Below are positions 57,744 to 64,000 of a DNA stretch of 64,000 bases, one piece after another (position 1 is the first letter of the stretch; the number at the start of each line of letters is the position of its first letter). The translations under genes and the position numbers were made by a program. This DNA comes from Nymphaea colorata (Eukaryota; Streptophyta; Magnoliopsida; Nymphaeales; Nymphaeaceae). Under the pieces are notes generated by a model. The model did no database searches. It saw only the letters and a program-made list of their open reading frames with translations, and was not told where the DNA came from. The stretch covers positions 26,673,876 to 26,737,875 of the forward strand of contig NC_045142.1 in assembly GCF_008831285.2 (NCBI RefSeq). The letters run 5' to 3'.

Positions 57744-59420
57744 TTTTGTTGTGATCTGAACGTGAGAGCGTGTGAGCTATCTCCCTTGCAGCTTCAAATT
57801 TTCTTGATATGAATGCAGGATCGTGAGCTTTCATGCTCGTGGGCACAAACCAAAACATGAAAAACTTGTTGCAGGAAGAACTCATGTAGTGAAGGAGGAC
57901 ACTGCAGATTCCACAAGAAAGCCATTCATACAAGGAACATCTCATGTACCACTGCCTTATGACAATTAGAAACAGCCCTGCTTCTAAAAGTTTAAAAGCA
58001 GCTTCTTGGTATGTTCTAAGGCTAAACCTCAGCATTACCTTGCATTCTGATCTACAATCCTTTTACCATGTAAAGGCATTTTCTCCCCTCTGCCCTAATA
58101 GTAGCATTTTTTTTTATCCTGTTCTGCTTACAAGATACTTAGTTCGTTCTGCTTCTTGTGCATCGACCTGCTTGACTTCGATGGCAGCAGAAAACTACTT
58201 TTGAAAAGCAAATTCTGTCATGAACACATCATCTAGAGCTATGTTAAAGTATCTTGCCCTATCTGCCAAAATTTTTCTGATCTCAGCTACTAACAATCTG
58301 CAAACTTAATATGATTCAATACAGAAGAGTCAAGGAATTGACAAGGAAACTCCATATTCAGCCATGCCCAATGCTTAACATGAATTCCACGGTTTCCAAA
58401 CTGCCTAAGGACCACTCTTTGGACAAGTTGCATTCCCTCTCTTAGAGTGATCAGCCGGTTAGTATTGTCTTGTGGAACCACGGCTACTGTTTCAGTGACC
58501 ATTTAACGCAGAACAGTTCTATTGTAATTTTTAGCAAGGATACAGTGGATTGCAGGAAATTGGTATGGTAAGGGACGATTGAGAACTCTGACACCAATGC
58601 TGACCTGCATAAATGTGTAGCTTTTTTATCATAATGCATTGTAAGAGAAAGAAAAAGAATGAAAGCCTTGTGCTTAAGGATTTCAGATTGTGCAAAAATT
58701 AAACCAGAAAAATATATGAGAGAAAGAAAAGTTCAAAAGAAGTTCGTCTAATAGTTAACAGTTGCAGCCAGTGATCCCTACGTTTAAGTAAAATGAAAAA
58801 CAAGTATTTGTGACATGTTAGATGAATCTGTGCGTGAACATCGTACATGATCGATCTATCAAGCAAAAGGTATCTTTACATGAGTTCCTTCAGGATGAAC
58901 CTGCAACAAAGGCATACCAGCAAACAAATAATGCATCTTCATCCACTGAACTTGAAAGCCAAGAAAAATTAGAAAAGCTGTGACCTAATTTTGTGAGAGC
59001 AATTCAGCTGAAACCAGCCGCTCAAAATTAGCCATCAAGCCGACGGTTCGTGTTGCCAAAGTATCAAAATTAGCCATCAAGCCGACGATTCGTGTTGCCA
59101 AAGTATCAAAATTAGCCATCAAGAAGACGATTCGTGCTGCCAAATCACAGAAACATGAAAGTGTTCGGTGTTTCTGCGATCAACTTACGGAGAACATCAC
59201 AAAGCAAATGCCACTGTGCTCAAGCTTATGCAACGTCCATTAATCAGACTCACCGATTTAGGCGTAACTAATGTGAAGCGACTACCAAAGGCGTCGAAGG
59301 AATCAGAAGATGCCTTGTCCTTGATGCCAACAGCCCTTTTTGAAGACGACAGCCCGATGGCCCGCCCCAACATTGAAAAGGCTATGATTCGATAGAGCAA
59401 GGTAAGGACTGCCTACTTCA
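57685..59420 (-). pseudogene. Prohibitin (PHB2-type) pseudogene with introns retained
   Basis: Read on the minus strand, fragments of a type II prohibitin follow in order. These are HSLFNVGAGHRAVVFK then GIKDK (59400-59314, one frameshift); VHPEGTHVKIPF and YDVHAQIHL (58900-58800, stops); VSIGVRVLNRPLPYQFPAI and NYNRTVL then a stop, ending LITLRE (58604-58440); EIRKILADRARYFNIALDDV, FSAAIEVKQVDAQEAERTK (about 58295-58140, stop and frameshift); KFEAAREIAHTLSRS and YLNSEDLLLDI (57815-57685). Pieces are separated by intron-like DNA with surviving acceptors (ttatgcag, ttgttgcag), so this is a decayed genomic duplicate and not a retrocopy. Working prohibitins (about 280-290 aa) form ring complexes in the mitochondrial inner membrane. 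This copy cannot make that protein. The best family match from memory is Arabidopsis PHB2 (At1g03860). Confidence 0.88.
59022..59147. repeat. 42-bp tandem repeat, three copies
   Basis: Copies start at 59022, 59064 and 59106 with tcaaaattagccatcaag and continue acgattcgtg-tgccaaa. They lie in a former intron of the prohibitin relic. The 42-bp length keeps frames open by chance. Confidence 0.9.
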
Positions 59421-60560
59421 CAAGCGTTGAGACCGGACCTTGGAACGGCACTCTCGGGATTCGAATATTGGTCGACTACGTGGTGATAAAATTTGATTTG
59501 ATGCTAATGAAAAGCTGTGTAGATACGGGCGTTCAGTTGTCTTCATCTAAAATTCTTCTCTAAGACTCTTCTGATTCGATAACCCATGAATATAACCCAT
59601 TAATTTAAGATGGGACACTTCCTCCCATGTTAAATCTGACATTTTCTATCTAGAAGGTAAAATTAAAGGTTTCAAGTGTCAATCTTGGGTAGACTTAATT
59701 TTATTAGTTTAATGAACCATTGATCTTTTACTTTTGTCACAAAAATATGTCGTATCATATCCACGTTAGACCAATGAATTTTGAATACTATGTAATCAAA
59801 TATCCCTATAGAGTATAGAGGAAAGGAAAGAACTTGAATGTCGCATGACCACGAGCGATGGTTTATGATGTGATAACGGTTTTTATGATATTTTTAACAC
59901 TGATCATTTTTTTATTTCTAAGGGACACTTGTCATATAACATATATATATATATATATATATAGTTGTTAAATAGTAACTTTAGCTATTTAGAATCACTC
60001 AACCTTCTAATCAAGCTCTCCATCTAGTTAACTTTGATTTTTGAAAGGGAGCCCCCGATAGTTCCCTCTCTTTTAAGAAGGTTAGGTGGACAACCCCATC
60101 CTTGAACACCGTTAAGAATGCTTGAGTGCTTATCTATATGGTACCAATGTTGCTCAGAAGTCATTTAAAACATTTTAGGGTGCGGCTAAGTCTCAGTGCT
60201 CCCAGAACTTCATGGTAAGACTTCATGTAGCAACTCATACAAAAAAAGAAAAAAAAAACGTAGCTTATGTTCAGGCACGGCTTTACAATAGGACTTTATG
60301 GAGCATTTTTTTTTACAAAATAATGTAGTTTATACTGGCTAGGTCTTCAAAGTTATAACAGAACCCATACCAAATATTCAGAAATTAATGTGAAACATAT
60401 CTGAAAATTATAGGATCGTTAATTTTCAAAATACTCGCTCGGCCTTTTTTCTTTCTTTGGATGGTATTTGCATTCGACTCGAATATCTATTCTTTCAAAA
60501 GGCATTTGCCAGTTACCTTTACCCGTCAGTCTGGTCCGTCCCTCTCCCGCCAAAGTGAGA
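59421..60560. other. Intergenic spacer
   Basis: AT-rich DNA with an AT microsatellite at about 59939-59964. No exon series or RNA gene was recognised. The last hundred bases are the likely promoter and leader of the plus-strand editing-protein gene. Confidence 0.5.
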
Positions 60561-60574
60561 GGGAGAGAGAGCTG

Positions 60575-63356
60575 ATGGACTTTCCGGCGACCAAGTTGAC
60601 ATATTTGGTTGAATGTGGACACCGTACTCGACTGCCTCCATCATCGCCTATTTCATGGTATGTCTCTCTTTCTGTGAAGTCTATGAGTTCTCTCCATATT
60701 TTCTTTGTTTTCTTCCTCTTGGCAGTTGGTTGGCTCATACCAGCATTTTGGTGGGCAAAATGATGATTGAAGGAGGAAGATCGGTCAGTTATGGTCTTGG
60801 AATCGACCATCTTCCATCCTCAAGGAGGCGGACGGCCGTCCGACACGGGCTTTATCTCAGACGCGAGCGGCGAGTTCAAATTCAGAGTGCAAGACGTCAT
60901 ATCGAGGAACGGAGTGGTAACAGTTTCCAATTCCCTCGTTCTTCTCTTTTTCCATTGTAACCACGTTAAAATTATTTATGAACTAGCTGTTCTTTTTCAT
61001 TACCACCGTGTCGATTTTGTTGCAATATATGCATTCTAGAGCAGTTGGATTAATGGGTCGTATTTGGTCTATTTCTCCACCATGTGTGCGATTTTGGTCT
61101 CATCATGATTGCTGCAAACTTGGTTTGTTAGTTTCTCTATGTTTTTGTTTGCGTTGCTAACTCAATTAAAAAACCGCAGTTTCCAAATACTTATATTTTA
61201 CTTTTATAGGATGTTCATTTTGGATGCTTCGATCCTCCACATCCCGGAGGTTCTTTGGCTCTTGACAAGGGACGGGGAGCTACTCTGCACGTAGGTGGCG
61301 AGCGGCGTGAGCTCAATTCAAGGTAATAATTTTAAGCTTAATGTGTTTTTATATTTTGAATAATATATGTTAGTTCCTATTAATTATAAATCCAATTTAT
61401 GGCTTTATGGTTGCCGACAAGAACTCCATCCACCCAGCTGAGAGTTCGGACCTGAGACCGTCAAGTTGAAGGAAGTCGACGGTCTGGGATGCTTCTTTTA
61501 GCATAATCCCTTAGAATCTGCTTAGACTTCAGGATTCTTTTAGGATAATCCCTTAGAATTCTGCTTAGACTTCAGGATTCATACTTCCAATTATCAATGG
61601 CTTGGAGTCTGGCTGCATTCCTTCATGGGTTTTTGTAATTTGCAGTTCTCTGCTCTACAGGTTTGTGGTTGCTGTTGACTTCCTTGTTTGGTCTTTGAAT
61701 CTATCTGGAACTTAGGCAATTCCTTTTATAGGCACCTTTTCAGTACCGATCGATGTCATAATTTGATGCGGAGGTTTATTTTATTTCCATCAGTTTACAG
61801 TTTGAGATGATGGTACAACGAGCTTCATTTATTCTTTTGTTGAAGAAAGTTATTTTTGGCCTGGGTGATAGTCATAGTGGTCGTCATTTATTGTTTTGCA
61901 TAAATGTGTAATGAGTTGGTTTTGTTTGTCAGTGAAGCTTTTGTCTTATGATAATTTTTATTTAAATCACATGGTGCGTATAGGTTGCATTATGCTGGGC
62001 ATTTGTTGGATATTTGCATGCGCAACGTTGGCCTCTCGCATTTAGAACCTGGGAAAGGCAACCATTTCTCTGATGGGTTTGAGTCTGAAACTGAGCTAAT
62101 TAATTTCATAATTTCTTACTCTTGACATACTCAATCATGATTGATTTGTCAAAAAACTTTGTTTAAATCAAATTTTTACTGTTAAACATGCTTGGCTTTC
62201 TTCATGATAAGTTCCCTCAGTTAAGATAGAATTTCAGATATTAATTCTACCACATGAAATCCATCAACTGGTGATCGCTTATTTGATATCAACTGTTCAA
62301 CCGAAGCATGCCTTTGTTCCCTGGGTACTTCTCCCTTGCCTGTCAGGAAAACCTCCTAGCGTTTTGGCCTTGTGGTGAAGCACCGTCAGTGTTGAACTCT
62401 AGACCTCCTCAAACGTAGGCTTCAAGCCAACTCATCTAGCCCAGTGAGTGGAGTGCGGGTGTTTGCACAAGAGTAGGGAACCATTGTAAAAGCAATGAAG
62501 GACAGAGCAGCGGCTTCCAGTTTTTCACTGCAGGTCAGATTGATATCTGAAGAGCCACATAGGAGGGAAGCAGCATGTTGAATTGCCAAAAGAAGCAGGC
62601 TGTTATGTGTACTAATTTTGTAGTTTTTTTGAGTTCTTAATTATCTTAAATTGGTGGTATTTGTTCCTAATTAAAAATAAAAACACATATTCACACTGGT
62701 TCAATGGAGCTGATACAGCTCAATCCTGTGCACCATCTCACAATATCGACTGTAGCTTGCAGAAGGTTGTACTTGTCATTTGGAACAGCTCTAATTAACA
62801 AAGGTAATTGAAAAATATCATGACAGGTGAAGAAGACACATTGTTATTGTGTCCATGGACTCCATGGCTTGCAATGTCTGCCCATGTGTGTGCATAGAAC
62901 ATTGTCTTTTACCTTCTAGCTGGCAACATAGATTATTAGATGGCCTTACATTCTGTCCATGTTGCTAATTTTGTTCTTTGTTGCAGTTTTATCATTCCAT
63001 ACTCATGGCAAGCAATAGAAATAGTCAAGTTGAATAATGTGATTATGATTACTAAAAGGTTGACAACTATGCTACTTAGATTGAATTGCCGTGTAGCCTT
63101 GGCCTTTCATGGCCTCTCTACTCAGTCTTTGATGTGGCAAATTTTCCATTTTAAAAGCATTGTAATGTTAGCAATTTAGCATTGTTGGATGTTGAAATGT
63201 TCTAAAATTAAGTTTTTAGTTTTTACCTTCATTTGTATGTTTTGGTCACTGCAGGTCCTTTGTGGAATATAAAGGTGTAATCCCACAAAAGAATTACAAA
63301 AATGGGCTATAGAATTGGAAGATGAAGCCAACAGATTGATCTCTATTGGTGGTAAG
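60575..63356 (+). pseudogene. AlaX/AARSD1-like alanyl-tRNA editing gene, partial, with two frameshifts
   Basis: Exons 60575-60657, 60773-60916, 61210-61322, 61984-62076 and 63255-63356; the gene continues past the window. Family segments are MDFPATKLTYLVE then MWTPYSTASIIAYFM; VMVLESTIFHPQGGGRPSDTG; FGCFDPPHPGGSLALDKG and LHVGGERRELNSR; LHYAGHLLDICMRNVGLSHLE with the zinc-binding HxxxH (HYAGH); SFVEYKGVIPQ then WAIELEDEANRLISIGGK. Such proteins hydrolyse mischarged Ser/Gly-tRNA(Ala) in trans. Exon 1 and exon 5 each lack one base relative to the family frame, near 60611 (between E and MW) and near 63288 (after PQK), while every splice site is intact. Read literally, the first shift breaks the N-terminus and the second gives an early stop. 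It is either a young pseudogene or a locus with base-call errors. The second-domain motif with conserved cysteines should follow downstream. Confidence 0.8.
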
Positions 63357-64000
63357 GTGAGTTCTAGTGATTATTCTATACTAGGGGGTTGTGGGCGCGT
63401 GGTTGTGGAAATTAAAATCAAAGACTTGTCCTGTACCACTAAGAATTAGGCAGTTAGGCATCATAGTATGTAATTCCGAGTTAGAGAATAAAATGCTATT
63501 GAGGATTAGCATATATGTGCATGTCTAAATAAAATCAGGTGGTTTAACAGTTCTAGCTTAATGGTCTTATGATTTAATTTGCTGCGACTAGAATATGTAT
63601 GCATTTACTCTCTTTGAATGTGAATATGCTCCTTCACTAAATAGTCAATTGCGAGCCTGTAGTCTGTGTCTTGTATTTGTTAAATTTCAAGTCACGTAGC
63701 AGGTCAAAAGTTTCATTTCATCCTGTGCCTTGTCAATCATAAGTTAACATAGCATGATCAAACAATTTTCTGATGCATTTTAAAGTGATTTTAATATTGG
63801 AAGTATATACTAGAAGAAGATAGATTGGAACGTAGGTCTAAGAAACTGATAATAGCTCTCAACAGCTCACAAAGATGAAACACAGGGTTTTTATAAGAGC
63901 AGCTCCAGAGTGCGTTCAAGCAGAGCAATAACCTTTTCGTTATACCAAAAGTGCTTGAAAGAAGCTTACAAAAGAATGGGATAAACAGTTCCTCTAATAC
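63357..64000 (+). other. Downstream intron of the editing-protein gene, cut by the window end
   Basis: After a gtgag donor at 63357 no further exon of the AlaX-like gene could be recognised. The sequence is AT-rich and ends without a feature I can support. Confidence 0.5.

Noticed and set aside
59168-59395. 75-codon plus-strand frame beginning MFLRSTYGEHHK
   Set aside because: It is antisense to the N-terminal exon of the prohibitin relic and matches no family I know.
60461-60763. Unspliced 100-codon frame over exon 1 of the editing-protein gene
   Set aside because: Family similarity changes frame inside it, so the long open frame is a product of the missing base and not the coding frame.

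Overview
This window is plant nuclear DNA, most likely from a flowering plant. The genes are split by many GT-AG introns, intergenic DNA is AT-rich with microsatellites and small transposons, and the recognisable proteins match plant families. Examples are a plant FHA/AAA ATPase, the plant-type split ATP-citrate lyase beta subunit and a plant exostosin-like GT47 enzyme. I cannot name the species. Gene models were built by hand from reading frames, splice sites, phase continuity and remembered family similarity. In the five intact genes every exon junction keeps phase.

Layout: 1-3380 has no gene I can support. 3381-7677 (minus) is a four-exon, 651-codon gene resembling EMB1703-type chloroplast proteins. 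7.8-12.0 kb is intergenic with two copies of a small SINE-like repeat. 12174-29890 (plus) is a 27-exon FHA + AAA ATPase (1251 aa) whose introns hold several repeats. 30.0-32.3 kb is intergenic with a minisatellite and a third SINE-like copy. 33491-36975 (plus) is a three-exon GT47 glycosyltransferase (480 aa) with a probable spliced leader. 37.0-43.8 kb is repeat-rich, with a LINE 3' fragment and two small transposon-like elements. 46156-51535 (plus) is a complete ATP-citrate lyase beta subunit (608 aa, 16 coding exons) with a leader exon near 43.87 kb and a TATA box. 52524-52688 is a clean hAT-type MITE. 53957-55747 (minus) encodes ribosomal protein eS21 (81 aa) with a telo-box leader at about 56.98 kb. 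57685-59420 (minus) is a decayed prohibitin gene with introns retained. 60575-63356 (plus) is the 5' part of an AlaX/AARSD1-like alanyl-tRNA editing gene carrying two apparent one-base deletions; it runs out of the window.

These are independent housekeeping and cell-wall genes, not a functional cluster. I found no sign of an undescribed multi-gene system. The most useful observations are the unrecorded prohibitin pseudogene, the frameshifted tRNA-editing gene, two GC-AG introns, a multiplied splice-acceptor region in the citrate lyase gene, a candidate in-frame 30-nt exon in the AAA ATPase, and transposons defined by terminal repeats and target-site duplications.
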